Shown: positions 1 to 7,518, counted from the first letter of the stretch. The stretch: DNA of 64,000 nucleotides from Bacillota bacterium (GCA_023390815.1 JAEWCC010000001.1:1-64000), one strand, 5' to 3'. The notes: generated by a model from the sequence alone, not told the origin. Made by a program: numbers and translations.

Positions 1-100
1 ACAAACTTATTGTTTGCCCGGGCTCCGATTCACAAACTTGCGTTTATTGTATAGTGCTGATTCTTTTTTCAAGGTCCTTTTCCCGCCGCCCTTGCGGACC

Positions 101-454
101 GCGGAATTGTATATTAACAAACACATGTGGTGTTTGTCAACACCGTTTTTTCGCTGAATTCTTTACCAGCTTACCGTGCTCTCTCAAGCGCGGAATTGTA
201 TGTTACCAGACATACATAGTGTTTGTCAACACCGTTTTTTGCTGAAGTTTCTTCCAGCTTTCCGCACTCTTTCGGGCACGGAACTGTATGTTACCAGACA
301 TACATCGTGTTTGTCAACACTGTTTTTCGCCGAAATTTTTTCCAGCTTTCCGCTACTCTTTCAAGCGCGGAATTGCATATTACCAAACAATCATAGCTTT
401 TGTCAACCTGTTTTTTGATAAAGCTTTTTTCAGCTTGCCGCTGCTGTTTTAAAC
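101..454. repeat. Tandem array of four 88-89 bp repeats
   Basis: Four head-to-tail units begin at 101, 190, 278 and 367, each opening with a version of GCGGAATTGTAT and continuing through a T-rich run to an AG-CTTNCCG block. The next unit start (455, ACAGAATTG) is already degenerate. Bases 1-100 hold two further decayed copies recognisable by ACAAAC...GTTTG, so the array probably continues beyond the left edge. Unit 1 contains the inverted repeat ACAAACAC-5 nt-GTGTTTGT (117-137). Units 1-3 also contain GGTGTT-TGTC-AACACC or a shorter form, followed by five or six T, which resembles a small intrinsic terminator on the plus strand. No unique spacers separate the units, so this is not a CRISPR array. 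Confidence 0.9.
111..406 (-). promoter_or_regulatory. Tandem leftward promoter-like elements, one per repeat
   Basis: On the minus strand each repeat carries a perfect TTGACA (plus-strand complements at 135-140, 224-229, 312-317 and 401-406). Exactly 18 bp further on lies TAATAT or TAACAT (111-116, 200-205, 288-293, 377-382). All four copies keep the same 18-bp spacing although the spacer bases vary, which argues for selection on a sigma-A-like promoter. Transcription would leave the window to the left. The -10 hexamers match the consensus at only four of six positions, so activity is an inference. Confidence 0.5.
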
Positions 455-613
455 ACAGAATTGTATTGCGGCAATACGAATAAACCGAAGCAATATCTTC
501 TTTTATTATCCGCTCAAACTTTACGGATCATGATTACCAACCTGAAAACGATTGAAAAACTGACCCGTATTAAAAGTCGTTGCTTCCGCAGTATCCATAG
601 CCTTTTTATTTCA

Positions 614-1447
614 CTATTTCTGTTTTTGGATATAGCGCTTCTCCACATATGCGACGCCGATATACATCAATGCCGCCACAATCGCCAGCACCAATATGCT
701 GGCCATGACGAGGTCGAGCTTGAAAACCTGCCCGCCGTATACGATCAAATATCCCAAGCCGGCTTTTGATACAAGGTATTCCCCCACGATAACACCCACC
801 CAGGTCATACCCACATTGATCTTCAGCGCCGATATGATGGATGGAATGCTCGACGGCAATATCACCATCTTGAGAATCTGCAGCCTTGTCGCGCCGAACG
901 TACGCATCAGCATGATCTTTTCTTCGCTGACTTCGAGAAAACCGTTTAGCACACTTAAAACCGTAACGATAACCGAAATCAGCAGCGCCATGGTAATGAT
1001 AGCGCCTTCCCCTGCACCAACCCAGATGATAATCACCGGCCCCAGCGCAATTTTCGGCAGGCTGTTCAATACGACCAAATAAGGATCCATTGTCCGCGCA
1101 ACCATGGGCGACCACCATAGTATGATCGCGATGCCCACGCCCAGCAGTGTACCGAGCGTAAATCCCGCTACGGTTTCCCAAAGCGTTACGCCGATATGCA
1201 TAAACAGTACTCCGTCATGATACAATGACGCGATCGTTTTGACGATTCTGGATGGAGAGCTCATGATAAAAGGATCGATCCACCGGAGTTCGGCTGCGAT
1301 TTCCCATAAGCCGATCAGGATCACCAGTATGCTCAACCTGAGCAGCGTAACCCTGATGCGCTCGCGCTTTAAGTCCTTGAGGAATTTCTGGTGCTCTTCC
1401 GAGCATACCAATTGCACGCGATTCTTTGCTTTCAGCTTAATCCACAT
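614..1447 (-). CDS. ABC transporter permease, SsuC/TauC family
   Basis: Inner-membrane permease of a three-gene importer. The protein (277 aa) has about six hydrophobic segments and the binding-protein-dependent transport signature around EEKIMLMRTFGATRLQILKMVILP, the EAA loop that contacts the ATPase. The open frame extends 35 codons further upstream, but that part lies inside the ATPase gene. The ATG at 1447 gives an 11-base overlap with the ATPase stop and fits translational coupling. Family members import alkanesulfonates, taurine, nitrate, thiamine precursors or similar small molecules. The substrate here cannot be read from the sequence. It is the last gene of the operon and ends next to the repeat array at the window edge. 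Confidence 0.88.
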   Translation of the reverse strand: MWIKLKAKNRVQLVCSEEHQKFLKDLKRERIRVTLLRLSILVILIGLWEIAAELRWIDPFIMSSPSRIVKTIASLYHDGVLFMHIGVTLWETVAGFTLGTLLGVGIAIILWWSPMVARTMDPYLVVLNSLPKIALGPVIIIWVGAGEGAIITMALLISVIVTVLSVLNGFLEVSEEKIMLMRTFGATRLQILKMVILPSSIPSIISALKINVGMTWVGVIVGEYLVSKAGLGYLIVYGGQVFKLDLVMASILVLAIVAALMYIGVAYVEKRYIQKQK

Positions 1448-2207
1448 GGACAGCCAGCTCCTTCCATATGTAATCGAAATAATCTCTGAACCCGGAAGCC
1501 TTTCGTTTCTCAATCGCCGAATTGCTGTCGGAATCCAGATGGATTTCCACACAGGTCTTTACAGTCGCCGGGCGCTGCGAGAGCACGAGCACCCTGTCGG
1601 ACAATGAAATGGCTTCGGCGATATCATGCGTTACCAATACAGCGGTTTTCTTCTCCAGTCGAATGATATCGGATATCTCGTCGGAGAGCACCAGCCTTGT
1701 CTGATAGTCCAAAGATGAAAACGGTTCATCGAGCAAAAGGATCTGCGGATCGACCGCGAGCGTGCGGATCAAGGCGACCTTTTGCCGCATCCCGCCGGAA
1801 AGCTGCCTCGGGTGATACCGCGCAAAATCGCCCAATCCATACTTGTTCAGCAGATCGAGCGCTTTCTTCTTATTTTCCTTTGTGCATTTCTTTTGAATCT
1901 GCAAACCCAGCAGTATGTTTTCCTCGATCGTCCGCCATTCGAAAAGATGATCTCTTTGCAGCATGTATGCCACCGAATCATTATATCCGTTTACCGGATT
2001 GCCCCCGATGACGACCTCGCCGCACGTCGGCTCAATCATACCGGCAATCATCGAAAGCACCGTCGTTTTTCCGCATCCGCTGGGGCCGACGATGCCCAGA
2101 AATTCTCCCGGATATACTGAAAAGCACAGGTCCTTGACGACATGGATCTCATCTTTCAACGTGTGATAATACTTATTGATATTTTTTACGCTGACCAGTT
2201 CCTCCAA
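1437..2207 (-). CDS. ABC transporter ATP-binding protein, SsuB/TauB family
   Basis: Cytoplasmic ATPase (256 aa) energising the permease downstream. Walker A is GPSGCGKTT, the ABC signature LSGGMRQK, Walker B LLLDEPFSSLD, and the switch histidine sits in VTHDIAEA. I place the start at a TTG (2207), because GGGGAGGAAGG lies six bases before it and the residues that follow (LEELVSVKNINKYY) begin the domain. The frame upstream to 2276 has no comparable ribosome binding site and reaches toward the terminator hairpin. The gene follows the binding-protein gene after a hairpin and overlaps the permease gene. Confidence 0.9.
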   Translation of the reverse strand: MEELVSVKNINKYYHTLKDEIHVVKDLCFSVYPGEFLGIVGPSGCGKTTVLSMIAGMIEPTCGEVVIGGNPVNGYNDSVAYMLQRDHLFEWRTIEENILLGLQIQKKCTKENKKKALDLLNKYGLGDFARYHPRQLSGGMRQKVALIRTLAVDPQILLLDEPFSSLDYQTRLVLSDEISDIIRLEKKTAVLVTHDIAEAISLSDRVLVLSQRPATVKTCVEIHLDSDSNSAIEKRKASGFRDYFDYIWKELAVHVD

Positions 2208-2312
2208 AGCCTTCCTCCCCTTTTTGACGTCATTCAAATAAAGCCACGTATATAACCCAATATATTCTGTTTGCATCCAGACGTTCTGCTTCCCGAACGC
2301 ATCAAAAAACAG

Positions 2313-2341
2313 AAGCCCCGAAACATCGAATTTCGGGGCTT
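2313..2341 (-). terminator. Intrinsic terminator/attenuator between binding-protein and ATPase genes
   Basis: AAGCCCCGAAA and TTTCGGGGCTT form a perfect 11-bp stem with a seven-base loop. On the minus strand it is followed by CTGTTTTTTG. It lies just after the binding-protein stop and before the ATPase start, so it should end most transcripts and keep binding protein in excess over the membrane complex. Confidence 0.8.
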
Positions 2342-2355
2342 ACACAATGCGATGT

Positions 2356-3351
2356 TTATGGTTTCTCTTCTACGATTCCGAGCGCGTAAGAAGTATCCAC
2401 TACGTCAGTAAATTTCACAGGCTCATCGAGTATTCCCGCCTGCATAATGATCTCCTGCAGCCGGCTGAAGGCTTCTTCCTTCATGACAGGAGTATCCATC
2501 CACGCGTCGATCTTTTTGTAGGAGCTCGCAACCAGCACGAGGGAGTCCACCGAGGTGTCCGGGAAAAATTCCACAATCGCTTCCGCAATCTCGCGATCAG
2601 TCGCGTTTTGCACCCATTGCTGTCCTTTATAGACTGCTCTTAAGAAGCGCTCGACGATATCTTTATTTTTTTCAATATAACTCTTTTTCGCCATAAACGC
2701 GGTGTATGGGACTTCTCCGCTCTCTGCGCCCACAGCGTCCAATATATATCCTTTCCCCTCCTGTTCAAACAGAGAGGCCGTAGGTTCGAACAGCGTCACA
2801 TAGTCCCCTTCGCCGCCCTCGAACGCACCGCCCATCAAATTGAACTGTATGTTTGTGATTACCTCAACGTCCTTGCCCGGCTCCAGCCCGTTTTTGCGCA
2901 GCACGTATTCAAGCGTCATTTCCGGCACGCCGCCAGCTCTTCCGCCGATGATCGTCTTGCCTTTCAGGTCGCTCCATTGAAAGTTTTCGTCGGGTTCTCT
3001 GCCCATCAAAAATGAGCCGTCACGTTTCGTCAGCTGTCCAAATACGACAGCGCTGTCTTCCTTGCCTTCATTAAACACGTAAATTGCGGCTTCAGGTCCC
3101 ATCAAACCGATCTGCGCCTGACCTGACAAAACAGCGGTCATGGATTTATCTGCGCCGCCGCCATTCACCAACTCGATCTCAAGACCTTCCTCCTTGAAAT
3201 ACCCCAGCGAAATCGCCGCATACAAAGGCGCGTAGAATACGGAATGGGTCACCTCATTCAGCACGATTTTATCTGTCTTCTCCGCGTTGCAGCCAACGAG
3301 CATTCCGATAAACAGTAAGCACAGAAACAAAGCTACCAGACGTTTGACCAT
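2356..3351 (-). CDS. ABC transporter substrate-binding lipoprotein, NMT1/SsuA-like
   Basis: Extracellular solute-binding protein (331 aa) of the SsuA/NMT1/THI5 fold. It opens with a lipoprotein signal (MVKRLVALFLCLLFIGMLVGC, cleavage before Cys21). Next comes the family-typical start LNEVTHSVFYAPLYAAISLGYFKEEGLEIE, and then GGGADKSMTAVLSGQAQIGLMGPEA. The ATG at 3351 follows AAGGAGG at good spacing. It is the first gene of the operon with the ATPase and permease. The ligand is not predictable: sulfonate, nitrate, riboflavin and pyrimidine-precursor binders all share this fold. I looked for a TPP riboswitch upstream and saw none. Confidence 0.9.
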   Translation of the reverse strand: MVKRLVALFLCLLFIGMLVGCNAEKTDKIVLNEVTHSVFYAPLYAAISLGYFKEEGLEIELVNGGGADKSMTAVLSGQAQIGLMGPEAAIYVFNEGKEDSAVVFGQLTKRDGSFLMGREPDENFQWSDLKGKTIIGGRAGGVPEMTLEYVLRKNGLEPGKDVEVITNIQFNLMGGAFEGGEGDYVTLFEPTASLFEQEGKGYILDAVGAESGEVPYTAFMAKKSYIEKNKDIVERFLRAVYKGQQWVQNATDREIAEAIVEFFPDTSVDSLVLVASSYKKIDAWMDTPVMKEEAFSRLQEIIMQAGILDEPVKFTDVVDTSYALGIVEEKP

Positions 3352-3424
3352 GAATTTATTACCCTCCTTAAAATGTTAAGGTAATTCATCTTATTCAATC
3401 GAAGCAGGAGCGTGCAGGCAGGCT

Positions 3425-3450
3425 GTTTGGTTCGTTATGGTGAACCAAAC
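3425..3450. promoter_or_regulatory. Perfect inverted repeat upstream of the ABC operon
   Basis: GTTTGGTTC - 8 bases - GAACCAAAC is a perfect 9-bp palindrome about 75 bases upstream of the binding-protein start. It has no T-tract. It lies just downstream of a TATAAG (minus strand), so an operator is as likely as an RNA hairpin. Confidence 0.45.
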
Positions 3451-3487
3451 CCATTCTTATACTGAAATAAAAACATTGATGAAGACA

Positions 3488-3509
3488 AAAAGCCCGGCAA
3501 TGGGCTTTT
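3488..3509. terminator. Bidirectional terminator-like hairpin
   Basis: AAAAGCCC and GGGCTTTT form a perfect 8-bp stem with a 6-base loop. The arms supply the A and T runs in both directions. On the minus strand it lies five bases beyond the CCA end of the degraded tRNA, the usual place for a tRNA terminator. Confidence 0.7.
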
Positions 3510-3513
3510 ATGA

Positions 3514-3583
3514 TGGCTCCCCAAGTTGGCTTGAACCAACGGCCCTTCGGTTAACAGCATAATCTGCCGCTGAGCTATGAGGA
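3514..3583 (-). pseudogene. Degraded tRNA-Asn(GTT) gene
   Basis: Read on the minus strand this 70-base stretch follows bacterial tRNA-Asn. It has the acceptor start TCCTC, the TAGCTCAG of the D arm, the anticodon loop CTGTTAA (anticodon GTT), GGTTCAAG of the T arm, and GGGGAGCCA with an encoded CCA end. It is about five bases short. The D-stem partner is lost, the anticodon stem has mismatches (TTATG against CCGAA), and one base is missing from the T arm, so the cloverleaf does not close. I read it as a decayed copy and not a working tRNA. It could be a remnant of a tRNA cluster or of an integration site. Confidence 0.7.
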
Positions 3584-3658
3584 TTGTTATATTAACATTA
3601 CCGCTTCCAATCAGGAAGCTGCAACATGCATGATAAACAAAAGATCATTTCCGTCTTT

Positions 3659-5134
3659 TCACGTACCGCAGAAGGTTTTATAGCCGCATGCGGATGGCCC
3701 CGGAGGCGCGGCGTATTCCGTTTGTTCGGACGTATGCGCATAGGGATTCGCAAGCGCGTTTAATAGCCGAGTCATAACACTGTAGTCTGCATGACTCACC
3801 GCAGCCTCCAGTGCTTCTTCCACGCGGTGATTTCGGGGGATCAGCGCGGGATTGGATTTATTCATCAACTCCTGAGGAGACAGGTTGGCTGTGTCCTGCC
3901 TTTTAAGCCGCGCTTGCCAAAGCGCATGCCATTCGCTGAATTCCGGGCTGGCAAACAAAGCCGAATGTTCCGTTCTGCCAAATGTCAGTGCCAGAAACGT
4001 ATTCGTAAAATCAGCACGGTTTTCTTGCATCATGCCGAGCAGACTGTTGATCAGCGACGCGTCTCCCTCCTCATTGTTGCTGATTCCCAGTTTGGCTCTC
4101 ATTCCGTCAAGCCAATAATGACTGAATAACGGTTCGAATTCGCTGATTTCCTCCTGTGCAATCTCCAAAGCACTCTCTCGGTGTTCGCTGAGCAGCGGCA
4201 ATAGTGTTTCTGCAAATCGCGCGAGGTTCCAAGAGGCAATCGCCGGTTGGTTGCCATAAGCATACCGGCCCTGCCGGTCGATAGAGCTGAACACGGTTGC
4301 CGGATCGTATTCGTTCATGAAGGCGCAGGGGCCGTAATCGATCGTTTCGCCGCTGACCGCCACATTATCTGTATTCATGACACCGTGGATAAAGCCAATC
4401 AGCTGCCACTTTGCAATTAGCGAAGCCTGTCTTTTAATCACTTCCTTCAGCAGCGAAATATAGCGTCTTTCATTGAATTCCACATCCGGAAAATGGCGTT
4501 TGAGCGTGTAGTCGGCAAGCGCACGTATTTCGTCTGTGTTGCCGCGGCTTGCGGCGTATTGGAATGTACCCACACGGATGTGGCTTGCCGCAACGCGAAC
4601 GAGAATTGCGCCGGGCAGCGCCGTATCCCGGTATACCATTTCTCCGGTAGATACGACCGCGAGGCTGCGCGTAGTGGGGATGCCCAGCGCATACATCGCT
4701 TCGCTGATGATATATTCCCTTAACATCGGCCCGAGGGCGGCGCGGCCGTCCCCGCCGCGGGAATAAGGCGTCCTTCCCGAGCCTTTTAGCTGAATATCAA
4801 AACGCTGCCCGGTTGGCGTAATCTGCTCGCCCAGCAAAATGGCGCGGCCATCCCCCAGCATTGTAAAATATCCGAATTGATGGCCCGCGTAGGCTTGGGC
4901 AATCGGCTTCGCACCAGCGGGTAACTCATTACCCGCCAGCACGGATACCCCCTCTTTGCTCTGCAGATATCCGTTTTCAAGGCCCAGTTCTAACGCGAAT
5001 GGATGGTTAAGGATGACGAGTTCAGGTGATCTCACCGGAGCGGGATATACCGGACTATAAAAAGTCTCCGGCAATAACGCATAGCTGTTTTCCAGATTCC
5101 ATCCCATTTTCTTTTTATCTTCAGGTTGTTGCAT
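3659..5134 (-). CDS. selO: Protein adenylyltransferase SelO (YdiU family)
   Basis: SelO-family pseudokinase-fold enzyme, known in the family to transfer AMP to protein Ser, Thr or Tyr residues. Family hallmarks are visible: GWNLENSYALLPETFYSPV at the N-terminus, AYAGHQFGYF, LGDGRAILLGE, QLKGSGRTPYSRGGDGRAA with the nucleotide-binding residues, the magnesium-site region FIHGVMNTDNVAVSG, and a C-terminal GYKTFCGT. Length, about 491 aa, is normal. The frame allows an ATG at 5167, but the ATG at 5134 has AGAGG just upstream; a third ATG at 5107 begins exactly where family similarity starts. The gene stands alone apart from a possible small frame overlapping its start. Confidence 0.93.
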   Translation of the reverse strand: MQQPEDKKKMGWNLENSYALLPETFYSPVYPAPVRSPELVILNHPFALELGLENGYLQSKEGVSVLAGNELPAGAKPIAQAYAGHQFGYFTMLGDGRAILLGEQITPTGQRFDIQLKGSGRTPYSRGGDGRAALGPMLREYIISEAMYALGIPTTRSLAVVSTGEMVYRDTALPGAILVRVAASHIRVGTFQYAASRGNTDEIRALADYTLKRHFPDVEFNERRYISLLKEVIKRQASLIAKWQLIGFIHGVMNTDNVAVSGETIDYGPCAFMNEYDPATVFSSIDRQGRYAYGNQPAIASWNLARFAETLLPLLSEHRESALEIAQEEISEFEPLFSHYWLDGMRAKLGISNNEEGDASLINSLLGMMQENRADFTNTFLALTFGRTEHSALFASPEFSEWHALWQARLKRQDTANLSPQELMNKSNPALIPRNHRVEEALEAAVSHADYSVMTRLLNALANPYAHTSEQTEYAAPPGPSACGYKTFCGT

Positions 5135-5273
5135 GTGACCTCTCATGATAATTTCTGTAACATCCATGTATTGCGAGCCCGCTGACAGTTGTTTTCAAAG
5201 AAGAGAAAAGCGCAAGGTCCTTCTTTCCAAGTTTTATTTCCTTAATTCCTAATATTGTTTTTCCTCGTACCAT
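5121..5273 (-). CDS. Possible 50-residue small protein ahead of selO
   Basis: An ATG at 5273 is preceded by GAGGAGG at optimal spacing, a stronger ribosome binding site than that of selO. The frame (MVRGKTILGIKEIKLGKKDL...) runs 50 codons and ends 14 bases inside the selO start region, compatible with translational coupling. I recognise no family. It is Lys-rich with a moderately hydrophobic middle. It may be a real small protein, a leader peptide, or a ribosome binding site left from a lost gene. Confidence 0.35.
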   Translation of the reverse strand: MVRGKTILGIKEIKLGKKDLALFSSLKTTVSGLAIHGCYRNYHERSHATT

Positions 5274-5421
5274 ACGATCCTCCTCTTTATTTCTTATTAA
5301 TATTCCCATAAATAATTAAATACAAAAATAAGCCCCCGGCAGAAGACTTCGCTTATCATTGAAAAAAACCTCGGGTGGCCCAAAGGTTTTCTTCATACTC
5401 TGGTTATGAAACGTTAGATAT

Positions 5422-5874
5422 TTATTGACCGGCTTGCTGGCTCCCTTGCTGCATTCCCTGACCACCTTGCTGACCGCCTTGCTGCATTCCCTGCTGACCG
5501 CCACTCTGATTCATATTACCGATAATCTGGGGAATTTTATCAATGACCTGACTGACGCTGCTCTGGGCAGCTATCGGAGCTATAGACACATTGTTATTAT
5601 CCAGAATAAGAACGGCATCGGTGCAGAGTTTGGCACCCAGTCCGAGCGCACCACCGCCCATGGTATTTCCTATACCGAACGAGTTTGTGCCGGAAGAACT
5701 TTTGTTCATTTTACTTTGAGAGTCTCCTCCGCCAAAGCCGATCATGACGGACACAACCGGCAGGAAAGTTTTATCGCCCTGTGTAACGGGCTTTCCAATA
5801 AGCCCTTCATTCTGTGCAAAGCTCTCCATGTTGGAAAATAAGGTGTTTACATATTGCGTTAAGTCTTGCTCCAT
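5422..5874 (-). CDS. ytfJ: GerW family sporulation protein (YtfJ)
   Basis: GerW/YtfJ-type protein (150 aa), which in Bacillus is made during sporulation and affects spore germination. Typical features are the N-terminal amphipathic segment (QYVNTLFSNMESFAQNEGLIGKPV), the core FLPVVSVMIGFGGG, a Gly-rich middle (NTMGGGALGLGAKL) and DAVLILDNNNVSIAPI. The last 30 residues are an unusual Gly/Gln/Met-rich tail of near repeats (GGQQGMQQGGQQGG). The start overlaps the end of the DUF2953 gene by 16 bases, the same pairing as ytfI-ytfJ in Bacillus. Confidence 0.92.
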   Translation of the reverse strand: MEQDLTQYVNTLFSNMESFAQNEGLIGKPVTQGDKTFLPVVSVMIGFGGGDSQSKMNKSSSGTNSFGIGNTMGGGALGLGAKLCTDAVLILDNNNVSIAPIAAQSSVSQVIDKIPQIIGNMNQSGGQQGMQQGGQQGGQGMQQGSQQAGQ

Positions 5875-6377
5875 TGATATATCTCCTTTTTGTTTTTAGT
5901 CTTCGCAAAGTTTAAGATACTATGCCTTACGTTGATCAAGGCTTCTGCTTCGATACGAACATAATTGCTTTGGGCCAAAAAATCGGGAACCTGGATGATT
6001 TCTTCAATATCTAAAAACGAGGATAATATATTAAGTGCGCCACACAAAATTCCAGTTTGGAAGGGATCGTTCAGCCCATAATTCATCTTAACCCGTATTT
6101 TGGTGGCATCGATAGATTTTACAAGACGTTTAAGGTTGAATGACCCGTGCTTACTGATGATTCTATGGTTCACGATTCGGATATTGAAAATATATATTTG
6201 CAATAAAGGGATCGTATCCTCCAATTTAAAAGTTCCTCGTAAAAAAGGATATTTCCAAAAGATATCGGCGCATAATCCTTCCTGGATCCTAACTATTGCT
6301 TTAATCCGGATTCCGGCAAAGTAAATCCAAATAAATGCGAATATGATTAAAATGAATATTATTAACAAGTAAATCAT
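5859..6377 (-). CDS. DUF2953 domain protein (YtfI-like)
   Basis: A 172-aa protein with one N-terminal membrane helix (MIYLLIIFILIIFAFIWIYF) followed by a soluble domain ending in KTKNKKEIYQWSKT. The pattern IRIKAIVRIQEG...YGLNDPFQTGILCGAL...PDF matches DUF2953 proteins, which are regularly encoded just before ytfJ in spore formers. The ATG at 6377 follows GAGG at seven bases. Function is unknown; context suggests sporulation. It is somewhat shorter than Bacillus YtfI. Confidence 0.85.
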   Translation of the reverse strand: MIYLLIIFILIIFAFIWIYFAGIRIKAIVRIQEGLCADIFWKYPFLRGTFKLEDTIPLLQIYIFNIRIVNHRIISKHGSFNLKRLVKSIDATKIRVKMNYGLNDPFQTGILCGALNILSSFLDIEEIIQVPDFLAQSNYVRIEAEALINVRHSILNFAKTKNKKEIYQWSKT

Positions 6378-6839
6378 ACTTACCTCTTCAAGGTCTCACC
6401 TAAATTCTGCACCTTGCATGCCACCCACGATTCAAAGTCCTTCTTGATTTTAATATTGCCTGCTGTTGAAAATAATATTAAAACCAGGATGGTAATTTGC
6501 TGTGACTATTTCGTCTGTTTATAAGCCAATACCCAAGATAGTAGGTATTTTACGGACAGAAATCGTTACTGGAACAATAACAACGATCAGCGGAATGATA
6601 ATGACCGAAACAGTTAACCGGAACAATGATCAAAGGAGTCGTAACCAGAACGATCGCCAGCACAGGCAGAACGAACAGATTAGGGACAACCGATAACTGT
6701 AAAAATGTCTGTTCAAAGAATAAGAAGCTTTACCGCTTCTTATTCTCCCTTTTAACTTTATAATTGCCTTACCGGTTCAAGTGTTAAAGAATGTATTTAA
6801 AAACTACTCATCTATTTTTAACTTCTCTATTTTTAGTGT
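6378..6839. other. Gene-poor interval with terminator
   Basis: This 462-base stretch lacks a convincing gene. Next to the DUF2953 start the minus strand has a 41-codon open tail without a usual start codon. Positions 6560-6690 are low-complexity, rich in AAC, GAT and CAG, and produce a plus-strand frame of no recognisable family and without a ribosome binding site. A strong hairpin lies at 6717-6746. Confidence 0.6.
6717..6746. terminator. Terminator-like hairpin
   Basis: AGAATAAGAAGC and GCTTCTTATTCT form a perfect 12-bp stem with a 6-base loop. It can serve the minus-strand lipoprotein gene that ends at 6840. The following T-tract is weak on both strands. Confidence 0.6.
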
Positions 6840-7040
6840 TCAACTTACTCCTGCGCTGCCGCCCTTGACGTCGTCCCACCGGGTCTCACTTTGCGTACCG
6901 TTAGGCCCTGTACCGCCTGATTGTTGATTCTGCGACAGAGTCGGAGAGACATTTCCATTATTACCTTTGTCATTTACATTACACCCAAGTAAAGCAACAG
7001 CCATAATCAGAACCAAAAATAGTACGATCAGCTTTTTCAT
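6840..7040 (-). CDS. Small lipoprotein, unknown function
   Basis: A 66-aa protein starting at the ATG at 7040, preceded by a near-perfect AAGGAGGTGATAAC. It has a lipoprotein signal (MKKLIVLFLVLIMAVALLGC, lipidated Cys20). A hydrophilic, Asn/Gly/Ser-rich tail follows (GNNGNVSPTLSQNQQSGG...) with no recognisable domain. Such short lipoproteins are common next to spore genes in clostridia, but no role can be assigned. A longer frame begins at 7094 and lacks a ribosome binding site. Confidence 0.75.
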   Translation of the reverse strand: MKKLIVLFLVLIMAVALLGCNVNDKGNNGNVSPTLSQNQQSGGTGPNGTQSETRWDDVKGGSAGVS

Positions 7041-7145
7041 GTTATCACCTCCTTCGATATAGTAATGGCTCAAAACGATTTTTTTAATCCGCAAGCCATA
7101 ATGTGTTATTGAACAGAATCAAAGCTGGCCTCTTGTTTATGAAAT

Positions 7146-7168
7146 AAAAAAGGAGCGTCTCCACTCCT
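7146..7168 (-). terminator. Terminator of the SASP gene
   Basis: AGGAG / CTCCT stem with a short loop; the minus strand continues into TTTTTATTTC. It lies 20 bases after the SASP stop. Confidence 0.6.
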
Positions 7169-7187
7169 CTCTATCATTTCACGGACT

Positions 7188-7391
7188 CTATTTCAGATTG
7201 CTTTTTGCAAGCTGAATCATCTTCTTGACCATATTTCCGCCCACCCGGCCTGTTTCCTGAGCCGAAAGGTCTCCGTTGAAGCCCTCCTTCAGATTGACAC
7301 CAAGCTCTTTCGCCACCTCAAATTTCATGCTATTCATCGCCTGCTTTTCCGTCGAAACCGAAGTCTGTTTGCCGCCATTGTTTTTTGGCAT
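7188..7391 (-). CDS. Alpha/beta-type small acid-soluble spore protein
   Basis: Spore DNA-binding protein (67 aa) that coats and protects the chromosome of dormant spores and is degraded at germination. The family signatures are MKFEVAKELGVNL, with the expected Glu at the germination-protease site, and ETGRVGGNMVKKMIQLA. I use the ATG at 7391 because GAGGAGG precedes it; the frame opens 24 codons earlier without a signal. It is monocistronic with its own terminator. It is the clearest sign that the organism forms endospores. Confidence 0.9.
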   Translation of the reverse strand: MPKNNGGKQTSVSTEKQAMNSMKFEVAKELGVNLKEGFNGDLSAQETGRVGGNMVKKMIQLAKSNLK

Positions 7392-7493
7392 GTTACGTGC
7401 CTCCTCATCACCGAAAATATTTCTAGGCTTATTTTCCCTGATATTTCTCTCCGTATGCACCATTTTTTACTGCTGTCGCTCTTTTCTGCAACA

Positions 7494-7518
7494 AAAAAGG
7501 AGCTGTTATAACGCTCCT
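7494..7518 (-). terminator. Terminator of the asparaginase gene
   Basis: AGGAGC and GCTCCT form a 6-bp stem with a 9-base loop. On the minus strand it runs into TTTTTTGTTGC, 20 bases after the asparaginase stop. Confidence 0.75.

Noticed and set aside
54..418. Two plus-strand frames of 63 and 80 codons
   Set aside because: They translate the tandem repeats in different frames (CQHRFF recurs), with no ribosome binding site. The repeat looks regulatory, not coding.
1..460. CRISPR array
   Set aside because: Units are 88-89 bp, directly adjacent and degenerate throughout. There are no unique spacers and no cas genes.
606..1181. 191-codon minus-strand frame inside the permease gene
   Set aside because: It overlaps the permease in another frame, is rich in Arg and Gly, and lacks a ribosome binding site.
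3352..3480. TPP riboswitch before the NMT1-like gene
   Set aside because: I looked for the conserved CUGAGA and ACCUGA-type elements on the minus strand and found none.
6502..6696. 64-codon plus-strand frame
   Set aside because: GTG start without a ribosome binding site and a low-complexity Asn/Arg/Gln product. I recognise no family.
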